This document shows positions 40,751-52,123 of a DNA stretch of 64,000 nucleotides, in pieces. The DNA is from Eutreptiella sp. 'Long Island Sound 2002'. Lineage: Eukaryota > Euglenozoa > Euglenophyceae > Eutreptiales > Eutreptiaceae. The stretch is from the NCBI GenBank assembly GCA_964036045.1, contig OZ038399.1, positions 25,657,349-25,721,348 on the forward strand, written 5' to 3'. The first letter of the stretch is position 1. Every line of letters begins with the position of its first letter. Position numbers and translations under genes: made by a program. Under the pieces are notes generated by a model. It made no database searches. It saw only the letters and a list, made by a program, of their open reading frames with translations, and was not told where the DNA came from.

Positions 40751-43164
40751 CGACTCGTGCCAGAGTTGTCAGAACTGCCCTGTTGCTTTCAGTGTGGCAG
40801 AGAGAAGTGAAAATGGAGGGGTTTCATCTGCAGGGGGTTTTGCGCCAGTTCGCCGCTGTAACTCGCTGTCTTGAGGTCGGTGACATGGGGGAGGGATCGG
40901 TAACGGCACCCGGGGTCAAGCATGGCTAGATGTCGGGTATGGGGAACCTGCAACCCTAGAGCACCCGGAGGCCCTCACTGGGCTACGACTCACGATCCAT
41001 CCCCTAGTCTAGCTTCTGCCCTACTTCCGATGTGTTGAAACGACCACTGCGCAAAGCGACTCGTGCCAGAGTTGTCAGAACCGCCCTGTTGCTTTCAGTG
41101 TGGCAGAGAGAAGTGAAAATTGAAGGGTTTCATCTGCAGGGGGTTTTGCGCCAGTGCGCCGCTGTAACTCGCTGTCTTGAGGTCGGTGACGTGGGGGAGG
41201 GATCGGTAACGGCACCCGGGGTCAAGCATGGCTAGATGTCGGGTATGGGGAACCTGCAACCCTAGAGCACCCGGAGGCCCTCACTGGGCTACGACTCACG
41301 ATCCATCCCCTAGTCTAGCTTCTGCCCTACTTCCGATGTGCTGAAACGACCACTGCGCAAAGCGAGTCGTGCCAGAGTTGTCAGAACTGCCGTGTTGCTT
41401 TCAGTGTGGCAGAGAGAAGTGAAAATTGAGGGGGTTCGTCTACAGGGGGTTTTGCGCCAGTGCGCCGCTGTAACTCGCTGTCTTGAGGTCGGTGACGTGG
41501 GGGGGGGATCGGTAACGGCACCCGGGGTCAAGCATGGCTAGATGTCGGGTATGGGGAACCTGCAACCCTAGAGCACCCGGAGGCCCTCACTGGGCTACGA
41601 CTCACGATCCATCCCCTAGTCTAGCTTCTGCCCTACTTCCGATGTGCTGAAACGACCACTGCGCAAAGCGACTCGTGCCAGAGTTGTCAGAACTGCCCTG
41701 TTGCTTTCAGTGTGGCAGAGAGAAGTGAAAATTGAAGGGTTTCATCTGCAGGGGGCTTTGCACCAGTGCGCCGCTGTAACTTGCTGTCTTGAGGTCGGTG
41801 ACATGGGGGAGGGATCGGTAACGGCACCCGGGGTCAAGCATGGCTAGATGTCGGGTATGGGGAATTTGCAACCCTAGAGCACCCGGAGGCCCTCACTGGG
41901 CTACGACTCACGATCCATCCCCTAGTCTAGTTTCTGCCCTACTCCCGATGTGCTGAAACGACCACTGCGCAAAGCGAGTCGTGCCAGAGTTGTCAGAACT
42001 GCCCTGTTCCTTTCAGTGTGGCAGAGAGAAGTGAAAATTGAGGGGTTTCGTCTACAGGGGGTTTTGCGCCAGTGCGCCGCTGTAACTCGCTGTCTTGAGG
42101 TCGGTGACATGGGGGAGGGATCGGTAACGGCACCCGGGGTCAAGCATGGCTAGATGTCGGGTATGGGGAATTTGCAACCCTAGAGCACCCGGAGGCCCTC
42201 ACTGGGCTACGACTCACGATCCATCCCCTAGTCTAGCTTCTGCCCTACTTCCGATGTGCTGAAACGACCACTACGCAAAGCGACTCGTGCCAGAGTTGTC
42301 AGAACCCTGTTGCTTTCAGTGTGGCAGAGAGAAGTGAAAATTGAGGGGTTTCATCTGCAGGGGGCTTTGCACCAGTGCGCCGCTGTAACTCGCTGTCTTG
42401 AGGTCGGTGACATGGGGGAGGGATCGGTAACGGCACCCGGGGTCAAGCATGGCGAGATGTCGGGTATGGGGAACCTGCCAGCCTAGAGCACCCGGAGGCC
42501 CTCACTGGGCTACGACTCACGATCCATCCCCTAGTCTAGCTTCTGCCCTACTTCCGATGTGCTGAAACGACCACTGCGCAAAGCGACTCGTGCCAGAGTT
42601 GTCAGAACTGCCCTGTTGCTTTCAGTGTGGCAGAGAGAAGTGAAAATTGAGGGGTTTCATCTGCAGGGGGCTTTGCACCAGTGCGCCGCTGTAACTCGCT
42701 GTCTTGAGGTCGGTGACATGGGGGAGGGATCGGTAACGGCACCCGGGGTCAAGCATGGCTAGATGTCGGGTATGGGGAACCTGCAACCCTAGAGCACCCG
42801 GAGGCCCTCACTGGGCTACGACTCACGATCCATCCCCTAGTCTAGCTTCTGCCCTACTTCCGATGTGCTGAAACGACCACTGCGCAAAGCGACTCGTGCC
42901 AGAGTTGTCAGAACTGCCCTGTTGCTTTCAGTGTGGCAGAGAGAAGTGAAAATTGAGGGGGTTCGTCTGCAGGGGGTTTGCGCCAGTGCGCCGCTGTAAC
43001 TCGCTGTCTTGAGGTTGGTGACTTGGGGGAGGGATCGGTAACGGCACCCGGGGTCAAGCATGGCGAGATGTCGGGTATGGGGAACCTGCAACCCTAGAGC
43101 ACCCGGAGGCCCTCACTGGGCTACGACTCACGATCCATCCCCTAGTCTAGCTTCTGCCCTACTT

Positions 43165-44243
43165 CTGCTGGTGCAGGACAATCAACGCTGGGTTGGGCGT
43201 GCAGGGCCGTGTTGGGCGTGAGGGGAAAGTAGGGAGGGAATCAAGGGCAGTGGCACGGCACAAAAGAGAGGAAACAATCAGAGAACATGGTATGGACGTG
43301 ACAACAGAAAAAGAAAACCAAATCAGAGATTTGACCCGCATGTTTTTATCGAAAGGGGTTTGATGAGGTTTATACCAGCATGCTGTGATGAACAATGGAC
43401 TGCTCGTCCAGGCCGGTGGCACAGGGCTGTGGTGGAAGGGTGTGGGGGGGGCACAAGGGTACAGTGCAGGGTGACACGACGAAGCCTGCTGGGCTATTTT
43501 GGGGGGTTGTTCGAGGCACTGAGCCGGATGAGCAAGTCTGCAAACGAGCTGTCGGTAGTACCAGTCCACGGCAGGGATCTGAGATCTGACGTCCTGTGTG
43601 GGGCCATCTTGATTTAGTTTAAGATGTCCAGTTGGTCTCAGCATGGCTCTGTAATTGTACTGCATGTTCTCCGACTTGAAGGGGAGACCAGATAAGGTGC
43701 AGGACGAACAAGGGCTCAAAGGGTTGGGGGTGAGTGAGGGCATATCAGCTTCCCTGAGCTGAAGCAGCCGGCGTCCACGCGCACGCAGGGGTTGTTTGTT
43801 TTGTAGCAGTAGTGATGTGTGAGCTGGCGTGCCACAAGAACTCTCGTTAACAGGGACAAAAAGTCGCCAGTAAGGCAGAAAATGATTGATCTAGGCTGAG
43901 ACGAGCACTATGGAAGGAGAACAATTGGTAGGTTCAAAATTATTGTCCAGAGGAATTCAGGAAGTTGTGAATGGATGCTTGGCGACGTCGCTCTTGTGGT
44001 CTTGGGCCTCGCTATGGTCGTGTGGCGGGCTGTTTGCCAGGTTTTTTCCTCGGTGCTGGAGGTTCACTACTAATGGATCTCTTGCGCCCCCTGTTGTGCT
44101 GTGGATGGATGTGTTGGACTGAGCGGGGAATAGGTTGTGGAGGGCGGTATGATGGGATATGTTTCTCTTTGGCGCCTGTGGATGTGCTGTAAGGGCCGTG
44201 AGATACGTGGAACAAATTAGCGCCCAGTGGAGGGGGAAGGGGG
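43165..44243. other. Spacer between satellite array and LINE, no firm gene
   Basis: The array ends within CTGCCCTACTTC and the sequence turns unique. A 194-codon minus frame (43159-43743) is Pro/Ser-rich and unrecognised. This may be the LINE 3' untranslated region, but no poly-A tail or target duplication was found. Confidence 0.4.
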
Positions 44244-44585
44244 TCAGGCAGCGGGTGGGTTCGCCTGTGTTTGCAGACGTCTTTGAATAATCGTGGTCAG
44301 GGCACGGCGTCTCTGCGACAGGGCTTCACGCAACAAGCGTTTTCCTTCTCTGTCGGGCGCGAGGGAGGCAAGGAGGGAATTAGGGACCGGTGTGCGGGCG
44401 AAGTTACGTAACTCACCCACTGAACGAGGCCCTTGAAGCAATTGATGGACACGTGTGGCGAGGTTGGTACCCCACGCATCTGCCATACAATCTCTATGGG
44501 TAAAAAAAAGGTCACAGAAGGCCACACAAGAAGCCAAATCAAGGGGGTGGTGCTTACCACAGTCAGGGCATTGTCTATCTGCCAT
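44244..44585 (-). pseudogene. LINE C-terminal Cys/His-rich segment
   Basis: The frame begins MADRQCPDCGKHHP and continues with further Cys and His (ASCVAFCDLFF, HRDC). Zinc-binding tails of this kind end the ORF2 of many LINEs. It is out of frame with the RNase H part, with another fragment (44575-44826) in between. Confidence 0.65.
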
Positions 44586-44890
44586 ATCCCAAAAGGGGGG
44601 ACGAGCCCAACTCTCCCTTTACGCCCATGACCCACTTGGCCGCAAAAGAACTGAACCACGAATAGTGGCTCAACCAGTCAAATCTGTAGCGCTCCGATAT
44701 TTTCATGTCTGGGGTACAGGCGTTTACGTCAGGCGCCACTAAATTTATGCACACAAGGGTTTCCCTCAAAGGTGATGGTGTAGGTGCTGGGGTGTTGGAG
44801 GTGCTGATGCTGAACTCTGCAAGCATATGACGTATACTTTGCGAAGGCGTCCGCTAGCTCATTGCCGGCAAAGCCGACGTGCGACTTTAA

Positions 44891-45928
44891 TCAGCCCACA
44901 CCCACACTAAACTTGACAGACTCCAGGACACTGTGGACAACTTTCTGCCATGTACTTTGCGTGGACATGGAAGCGGGTGGAATTGGGGTCCCCGACAGGT
45001 CCCAATCAACGCAGGTAACTAGCTGAGAGTTATCAATGCAAATGGAAACTGTGCCTGTGAATCCTACCGAGGTGAGGTATCTAAGTACTTGGACGAAGGC
45101 CCAAAACTCGGCATCTTTGCTACTGTCGTATGGGCATGGGATAGCCAGGACCAGGACCAGTCCATCAGGCCACACCAAAACCGCTGCAGATCCTGCCAGA
45201 GGGTCGTCCCACGACCCGTCAATGTAGACCCACAGCCACTGTGTGGACTGTGGATGTTCTAACGCCTGAACCACCACACTAGTACAACCCCACACGCGCA
45301 AGTTAGAGACCTGAAGTGGAGGGAGGGTGTCGTGGAACTTAAACAAGTGCCTTTCCTCACTTGATCCCACTGGGGTTGATCTGTATGGGAACGGATACAC
45401 GGGGAGAGGTAGAGGAAGTGTGCTGAGTGGAGGGGCAAGGGACGAATGTAGCTCCCGAGGGGCGAGTGAGGGGCCAATGTGGGCTGGTGGGTGGAGAGCA
45501 AAGGTATGTATCTTGTCGTGAACATGAAACTGAGAATTGTCTGAGTGGAACTGAACAAGGGCTGTAGTTTCGTTGACTTTTCTCAGGACATGTCCTGCGT
45601 GCCACCCAGAGTTAAATTCTACATACAATACCTCACCTGTTCGCAGAGAGCGGACTGGGCAGGGATTCCAGGGACCGAAACCGTGGCACCTACCCCACAG
45701 CGCATACACTGCGTCAACAAACGCCACTTGCAGCCAGTTGATTTTTTCGGACACTAGAGCTTCGTGCACCCAGTGATTACTTTGCTGCGGCCCCTCTCTG
45801 ATGGAGTAGTTAAAGATTTGCGACCTCATAAAAATCTGGAAGGGCATGAGGCCGAGGCAACCTTTACCTCTTCCGTCATAGCGGTTTTTTGGGGGGAAAA
45901 TTGACAGGCAATCTCCCATATTTCGCAA
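44891..45928 (-). pseudogene. LINE RNase H region with an inserted SH3-barrel-like segment
   Basis: In this 345-codon frame, residues about 230-330 form RNase H (LWVYIDGSWDD, then KDAEFWAFVQVLRYL, then ICIDNSQLV), with the expected D, E and D. Residues about 85-135 (GEVLYVEF, GWHAGHVL, ALVQF) look like a small beta-barrel of Tudor or chromo-barrel type, by pattern only. RNase H would remove the RNA strand after reverse transcription. The frame overlaps the end of the RT part (45876-45928) in another phase. Confidence 0.7.
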
Positions 45929-47797
45929 TATTGAACCACATTTTTTTCTGGACTCTAGCTAACTGCTCATCGGAAAGCGGGCTGGCCAGCAGGCGGTATG
46001 CTATCGTGGGAATCAGCTGCTTATTGGTAAGCATTATCAACTCAGAAGCAGTGAGTTCAAGGGGTGCCAGGTGGGCAAAAAAGGAGGTGATTTCGGCGTT
46101 GACAAAGTCAAACATGTTTTCGGAGTGCTCCGAGGTATAAAAATACACTCCTAAGTATTTGTAGACTTTGTGTGGCTGACCACTGTGATCTCTTGTGGAG
46201 ATGCATCCTCCGTACCTGGACGTGATTTCAGCATGCCCCATGCCACGCATGACGTGCAACTCAGTTTTGCTGACGTTCATATCTAGACCCAAATCCCGAG
46301 CTGGGCCGTCAAAAACCCCAAAAACCGTTCTGACATCGTCCAGAGACCTAGCTCTGAACAAGATGTCGTCAGCAAAAGCATGAAGACTTTTGTCTAGGCC
46401 CCATTCGGGTTTAGTGTCTAGGTAAAAAAAGAGGATCTAAATACAAAATGAACAACAGCGGGCTCAGGGGACAGCCCTGCCTGACGCCCCCTTTGCTGAA
46501 GGTGTCCCGGTGTTGCCCTTCCGTCCACAAGGGGTTGTTCAAAGGCATGGGTGTATAGCCTTTCAATGGACGCGATGAGCTGTTCCGGCAGTCCATAGCC
46601 CCTTCACACTCGCCATAATGCAGCTAGTGGGACGGAATTAAATGCCTTATTAAAATCTATATAGAGGTGATACAGCCTACCCTTGCTCAGTAAGGCACGT
46701 GACACGACGTCATACATGTGATCGCCGCATCTGTGATGCTGTAGGCCCCCGTGCTGGCATAAGTGTAAAAGGCCATGTGTTTTGGTCACCCTGGTCAATT
46801 GTTGGCACTGCCAGACTGCAGTGAATTTAACCAACGTCTGGATCAGGCATATGGGTCGGTAGTTGGTGGGTTCCCTGGTGTCAGCCTTCTTGAAAAGCAG
46901 GCAGACCCGTGCCTTTGACCAAGACGGGGGGGGGGGGGGGCGTGGGGCGTGAAGTAGTATGCAATGGATAGCGCGCAAGAGTAGGAGTTGCAATGCATCC
47001 GGTAGCAGAGAGACAATAAAATAGTTCATTTCGTCTTCACCTGTGGCCTTAGAGGGGGGGGCTTTATGAGACACAGAGTTTAGCCACTCGAGTGTCGGTA
47101 ACGGTAGTTCCTGGTTCTTGGACGAGGGGGGGCATTTGGGAATGAGTGAAATGTATTGGCTGAGGGTGTCCTCACTGGCTGTGAAATCAGGGTCTCCCCC
47201 AAGTTTGGAGAGACAATCAGAGAACACCTGACCAACATGAGAAGGATCCGTCGCTAGTCGAGGAGGATCAGACGACTTATCCCATAACTGGATAGGCGAT
47301 TTGCGGCTCGGGTTGAGCGCATTCTCGACCGCCTTCTTGATCTTACTCCCTTTCACCATACTGTGATGGAGTTGCTTTTTCTGTCGTGCCGAGATTTTTT
47401 TGGTCCACTGTTCATTGAGTTCTTGGAGCTTGGATAGAGTTCTTTTTCTGGACGCCGTGTTGTCCGAAAGGGTGTTAAGAAGCGCTTTGTATTGTTTTTC
47501 GAGTTTTGTTTCCTTGTGTTGTATGTTGGGGCGCGTTATGCGATGGAAAACAATGGATATCTGCTGAACAATAATGTCAACATACTGAACGAGCTGGGCC
47601 TCAGAGATCGACGAGAAGTCGGTGGGCGCAGCCCATTGTTCAAGAGGGGACAATTGATGAAGAAACGTATTTTGTTCATCGCAGTGAGCCTGCGGAAATG
47701 CGCATGTTTCGCTGGGGGGGGGGGGGGTATGCTGGAGTGTGCGGTGGACGTAGATCACATCAAATTGGGTGGTGATCCGAGGTTCGATCATAATCAT
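45876..47797 (-). pseudogene. LINE reverse transcriptase, frame-broken
   Basis: The first frame (46604-47797) has ARVCLLFKK, NYRPICLIQTLVKF and motif A LYIDFNKAFNSV. The next (46411-46596) has motif B GGVRQGCPLSPLLF. The third holds motif C FADD at 46365-46376, then VSKTELHVM and KYLGVYF. All catalytic aspartates survive. The breaks lie near 46600 and 46430, the latter at a run of T on the coding strand. A run of 14 G near 46927 and another near 47715 lie within or next to the coding region. Confidence 0.9.
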
Positions 47798-48588
47798 GTA
47801 TGCATGCCTTGAACAGTTTCAGGGAGGGTACCGACAGCAGGGAAGTGGAACACAGGATGAAATCAATCGTGGTGTCTCACTGCCGACTTGTAGCGGGTGT
47901 ATACACGGGCATCAGGATGCTTGACTCTGAATGTGTCAACCGCATCTTGTTTGTTAAGCAACGTATTCAGCCATCGCCGGCGGTTTTCTGTGACACCGTT
48001 GGTATCCAGGCTGGAGAGTTGCGCATTAAAATCGCCACCCGCTAGGTACCGCGGATCTTTTGCAAAGAGTCCATTGAGGGCTTTTTCCAATGCCGCCCTG
48101 CGGGGAGGTTGTGCATACACAGATACAAGGAGGACCGGGGGGAGTCCGGGAAGATGAAGCATCGCCGTGCATAGAGCGCCCGGACTGGGGGAGGGCATAT
48201 CAAAGACATAGGGAGCTAGGTGCGCCGAAACCACAATGCAAGCTCCTTCGTCTCCTGCCGGGAGGACGGAGCTAAAGACCTTAGGCTGCCTGATGTGCGG
48301 CTTCGAATCGAAGGGAAGAGAAGGTGCTCTGGTGAGCTCCTGATAAAAGCATATGTCCCATCCTTCGCCGTGCACGAAGGCCTCAGGTTTTTGTTTGTTC
48401 AAGTTGTGGGATTTTATCCGCAGATTAGGTGGCTGAGGGGTGGTTGAGGGTTCACTAGTTGGGTGTTGGAACAACTGGGGTGGTGGGCCTTGTATGTGAC
48501 TTGGGCCTGGTTGTTGGTCAGCCGGCTGGTCTTCATGGATGTCCAGACGACGTTGTGCCATGTGCGGTTGGTTTTCACTGAGCCCCAT
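47763..48588 (-). pseudogene. LINE apurinic/apyrimidinic-type endonuclease
   Basis: The frame 47863-48588 shows SHNLNKQ, DICFYQELT, LLVSVYAQPP and AGGDFNAQLSSLDTNG, in the order of exonuclease-endonuclease-phosphatase enzymes. It stops at about 47863, but in a shifted frame the DNA continues with IDFILCST and reaches the terminal catalytic motif SDHHPI at 47763-47780. The domain was therefore complete before a frameshift near 47860. It would nick the target DNA for primed reverse transcription. Confidence 0.85.
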
Positions 48589-49585
48589 CAGTCGGAGCGC
48601 TTGAAGTAGTTCATGACCGGCTATCGCAAGCTGGACTCGTTGTCAGATTACTAACTGGGGGTGGATAGCACCTGGCCGGTTTGTGCCATCGAAAAGGCTG
48701 GGCGCGATAATGTTCACGTTGTGCACGCTGCATTGGTCTGCACACACACAGCGCCAGAAAAGGGCAGGGTGTACAATCGTAAGAACGGGAGAGATGGTCG
48801 TTCAGGAAACAAGACAACTCATTACAGCTGACCGTAGTTGAAGGCGTATGTTTAATCTGGGGTGTTGTCCAAAACCGGTGCAGTGTAGGCACGACACAGC
48901 TCGCCGGAATCACCAGGCGAGAGCGGTCTGCAACGGGACAACTATAACCTCTGAGGGGGCGGGTTGGATTCATTGTCTGAGGCGCAGAGTGGAGGAGCAT
49001 GCTCACTCTTGCAGTGCTCGCTTGTGATGTGACGCGACTGCGGTACCACCGGTTGCATACACAAGTCCACCTCCAAATGAAGGCGGATTGCAAGAGTAAG
49101 CATGTGTTCCATCAGTGCCGCGCGTCGCGCAGACCTGTGGTCAGATCAGGCTCTGATGCATGGACGAGAAGGCTCACATCGTGGGTTTGAGAAAAGATGG
49201 TACTGTAGCAATGGCCGTTCAGGAAACAGTTACAAGACAAGTCCTTATAGCCGACTGTGGCCATATGTGTGTGAGGCACGTGTGTGCTCCAGACTATCGA
49301 CACGGATTGCGCGCGTGCTCCAAGAGGAGTGAGGGGCCATACTTCACTGTTGGCTGACGGCAAAGTGGTTCCGTTGCTCTGTTCAGCTGCAGACTCTTTG
49401 GAGTGTAGGAGCGCGTCATCAAGCATCATCAAGCGACCGAACCGTCACGTTTGGATGCTGTACCTGAAGTGTGGTGGGTAAATGACCGAATCTGCATTTG
49501 CAGGTGGACACCCGGCTGTTTTACTCTCGATGCGCCGCTCGCCCTCTTGTCCGTATTGACTATGACGATTGGAAAGAACACCTAC
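48589..49585. other. Spacer between LINE and kinase exon
   Basis: It may include the LINE 5' region. Minus frames 48611-49093 and 49112-49432 have no recognisable domain. No continuation of the kinase domain could be supported here. Confidence 0.4.
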
Positions 49586-49670
49586 TTGCCATTGTGGAGG
49601 TGCCCCACTTCACCAACAATACTTGGCCATACGCTCCAGCACCAAGCTTCCTAACCACTTCATAGTATGG
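49586..49670 (-). CDS. Protein kinase exon (glycine-rich loop), gene fragment
   Basis: An 85-bp exon is bounded by TTGTGTGCAG (acceptor) and GTAGGT (donor) on the minus strand. It encodes 28 residues containing YYEVVRKLGAGAYGQV, the ATP-binding G-x-G-x-x-G-x-V loop of subdomain I, followed by LLVKW and GTSTMA. The exon ends, in phase 1, just where the catalytic lysine of the A-x-K motif would follow. The downstream exons cannot be recognised: only about 1 kb separates this exon from the decayed LINE, so the gene may be broken. Upstream exons are also not identified. Ser/Thr or dual-specificity kinase is likely, subfamily unknown. Confidence 0.6.
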
Positions 49671-51169
49671 CTGCACACAAGGTGCAAAGAGTGGCACACA
49701 AAGGCGTGCATTGAAATACCCTTGGACCCCATGCCAATTCAAGGGCAAAACACACACAAATGGAATGACAGCCAGAACATCCTAGCAACACCCTGTGCTT
49801 ATTCTTTTCTTTCATTTTCACTCCTATCAACACCACTTTTGTCACCAATTTCGGACCCCTTAACCTGCCTCTTCTCCATTGGTAGTGGCACATCCTGCCG
49901 AGGTAAGTAGACATATGGGCCATTCTCCAAGCTTCTCCGTGCTAGTCACAAACAAAAAACCGGAATGAAAATTGAACCGGATGGTGATAGCTGCAAAGAA
50001 AAGATTAAGCGCCGCAGAGAGGAGGAACACAACAAACGGTCACAAGTGTCAGAACATCAAGACCAGACCAAGGCCACAAATGATACTAACACAAGCTCTT
50101 GTTGCAGTCGTGTGTGTGCTCTTTCCTTAGTGTGTGGTCCATTTCATAGTCATAACACTGGCAAAAGTCTGAAATCCTGGCGATTCACCACTGTTAGTGA
50201 GTACCAACTGTTGTCCTTTCAAAGAACGCCCACCTTCACTAAAACAACAACCACCTTTGCCTTGCCACCCACTGTTGCCCGGTGCCAACCAAAATCAAGA
50301 GCTCGACAAGTAGGTTAGCGATGCAACAGTAAACACACCTGCTGCTGCTGCTGTTGCTGGAGCTCACGTGCCCTTTCAGTTCCTTACGCTGAAAAGCATG
50401 AAACGGTGTGGTGATGGCATACATTGCACTAAGGCGACTACTCTTCTTTTACCCTCATCATGTTTTGAAGGGGTCTCTAAAAAATAAAAAAAAATGGAGG
50501 GCTGATGGATACAAGTGTTTGAGAGGAAATTTTTCACTTGGGAGGGAAGGGGGTCCTCTTGATTCTGCCCCCCCCCCCCCCCCGCAACAGGTGGTTAAAG
50601 GTGTACGTGTACGGCTTTGTACAGCTAGATTTTTCATTCCGAAACTTAGTAGAAAAATGTTGTACTTAGACCCAAAAATGTTTTTTTCTAAGTTTTAAAA
50701 GTTAGCAAAAAATTATTCCAATTCTTGGGGCATAAGAATAACAGGGAAAATCATCCCCTCTCGGTCCATGTACTGTAATCTCTCCATATGCCTCAATTTG
50801 GTGCGCCAAGCGACAAACGTGGCATCTTACTTTATCTCTAGACAATTGCTCTGCAGCTCCTTGCTTCCATACCCCATATTCATGTCTCATAGGGATGTTA
50901 GATGTGTTTCTATGGCTCTCAAACTGCAGCAACAGGCCCGTGACCCTTGTAGCCGTTTTCTTGACGTTTAGACTGGAGAAACAAGCAGTGGTCCCTAGAG
51001 TGTCTTTCTCAGCACCCCCAACAAAATTGTGGCTAGATCCGATCCCCCCAAACACACACAGACGGTTTCACTTTTCAGCAACTCAACAACCTCCAAGAAT
51101 CACCATCCAAAACTACAATCAACAACGACAATGGGTTGGCATTTCACTAGTCTCATACTCAAGTCGTAC
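49671..51169. other. Probable intergenic or intronic region with weak coding hints
   Basis: A plus frame from 49965 (MKIEPDGDSCKEKIKRRREE...) and a minus stretch at 50713-50826 (ending GMIFPVILMPQELE) look somewhat protein-like, but no splice-consistent model joins them to anything. A CTG microsatellite lies near 50340-50360 and a run of about 17 C at 50567-50583. Confidence 0.3.
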
Positions 51170-51322
51170 TCAAAATGCGTATGACAACAGCCCCTGTGCA
51201 ATCATAGAGTTGGGGTACAAAACCTCGTATTCCTCCAATTTTGTTCGATACCCTTCTTTTTCCTCGTACAGGGAGCGGCACTCTCTCATTGCCGCCCGAA
51301 ACTCCGCACGGATTTGGTCCTC
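51170..51322 (-). CDS. Last exon of an unidentified gene
   Basis: On the minus strand the exon follows a pyrimidine-rich acceptor ending CAACACAG and encodes 50 residues to a TGA at 51170. It begins EDQIRAEFRAAM, is helical and highly charged (SLYEEKEGY, KLEEYEVLY), and ends GLLSYAF. It joins in phase 0 to the exon at 51603-51746 across a 280-bp intron. I do not recognise the family; a coiled-coil tail is suggested. Confidence 0.55.
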   Translation of the reverse strand, partial: EDQIRAEFRAAMRECRSLYEEKEGYRTKLEEYEVLYPNSMIAQGLLSYAF

Positions 51323-51602
51323 CTGTGTTGGGGAGGGGAGGAAGTGTGGGAGTTGTGGTTCAGGGGAATGGGGCGTTCAGGGGATTGTCAAGGGACTCGG
51401 TGCGGGGCAGAGAGGAACGAGGCGGGTCTAGAGAAATGTTGATGGGGATGGGTGGAGGGGTTGGGCTGAGAGGAATGGAAGGGAAAGGACGTCGGGCTCA
51501 AGTGATTGGGGGGAGAATTGGGGCGGTGAGGAGGGCGGTGGGCAGCGGGAAATTGAAAGATCAAATGTCTGTGGTGCCCTTCGCCTCTCGGGCCGTACTT
51601 AC

Positions 51603-51746
51603 GAATGGTTGCGTATGGGCAAGAGAAGGGTGAAGCAGGGTAGGGCAGCGCAGCGCAGAGACCTGGTTGCTGGTTCCCGCCGCCGTAGTTGTTCCTGTGT
51701 GGGGCGTAACCTCCGTCAAGGGCAAAATGCGTTCATCCGCGTGGGC
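51603..51746 (-). CDS. Penultimate exon of the same unidentified gene
   Basis: This 144-bp exon (48 codons, phase 0 at both ends) follows a T-run acceptor ending CCACGACAG and ends at a consensus donor GTAAGT. The product is Thr/Pro/Ala-rich (PHTGTTTAAGTSNQ) and unremarkable. The splice signals and matching phases, not the protein, support the model. Further 5' exons would lie beyond 51746, but unit C begins at 52124, so the gene may be truncated. Confidence 0.5.
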
Positions 51747-52123
51747 CTGTCGTGGAAAAAAAAACGACGAGTGATAGATTGATAACAGATTATTGTGGCT
51801 TCCAAACATGCAAATTGGTCATTACATACTTTGCAAGGCCAGGGGATCACTAGGGCTATAGTGCACCCATGGCCATCTACATATTCAACGATCAGGCTGG
51901 TTGCCGGGCCGGTTGGATGAGGGCTGAGGCATTCATTAGAATTACCCAGACTACTTGGGCCATGCGGCGAGGATCCGAACAAATGCCCACATAACGCGTA
52001 GTACAACAAACTGCTTGTTCATGATGTCTACTTTACTATACGGTACTTTAGGTTGTTTGAACACACGATGCCCCAAAGAGGAACATGGCCATTTCAAGCC
52101 CATCTGTCCATCCAGATCACTCG
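51747..52123. other. Unique DNA up to the unit C border
   Basis: No satellite and no recognisable exon. The border to unit C falls at about 52124, after GATCACTCGA, where sequence equivalent to 19706 starts abruptly in the middle of a satellite monomer. Confidence 0.4.

Larger units (their letters stand above)
34311..43164. repeat. 306-bp tandem satellite array, about 28 units
   Basis: Units of 306 bp (some 305 or 303) run head to tail, with equivalent points at 34371, 34677, 34983, 35289, 35595, 35901, 36207, 36513 and so on to 42865. Units are near-identical with shared variants in mosaic combinations. Each holds a 64-67-codon plus frame (MLKRPLRKATRARVVR...) and a 73-codon minus frame. 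The length is a multiple of three, so frames are conserved by periodicity alone, and I do not call genes. No 5S rRNA, tRNA or snRNA could be recognised in the unit. Two units are interrupted by a 168-bp insert. Confidence 0.97.
44244..48588 (-). mobile_element. Decayed APE-type LINE (non-LTR retrotransposon)
   Basis: Reading 5' to 3' on the minus strand, the order is apurinic endonuclease, RT, RNase H, Cys/His-rich C-terminus. That is the order of RNase-H-bearing LINE clades such as I, Tad1 or R1. The frame changes at least five times within 4.3 kb, several at homopolymer runs, so this copy is dead or the read has indel errors. Ends and target duplication could not be defined. Confidence 0.9.

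Noticed and set aside
34311-43164. Regular repeats considered as a CRISPR array or as 5S rRNA gene repeats.
   Set aside because: The whole 306-bp unit repeats without spacers, and I could not align it to a 5S rRNA. The context is eukaryotic.
43159-43743. A 194-codon minus-strand frame next to the satellite.
   Set aside because: Pro/Ser/Cys-rich, unrecognised and starting at the array border. It may be LINE 3' sequence, and coding use is unsupported.
49540-49585. A 26-nt intron that would extend the kinase reading into A-I-N-T-D-K.
   Set aside because: An intron this short is improbable here, and the product would have Asn in place of the catalytic Lys. I could not support any downstream exon.
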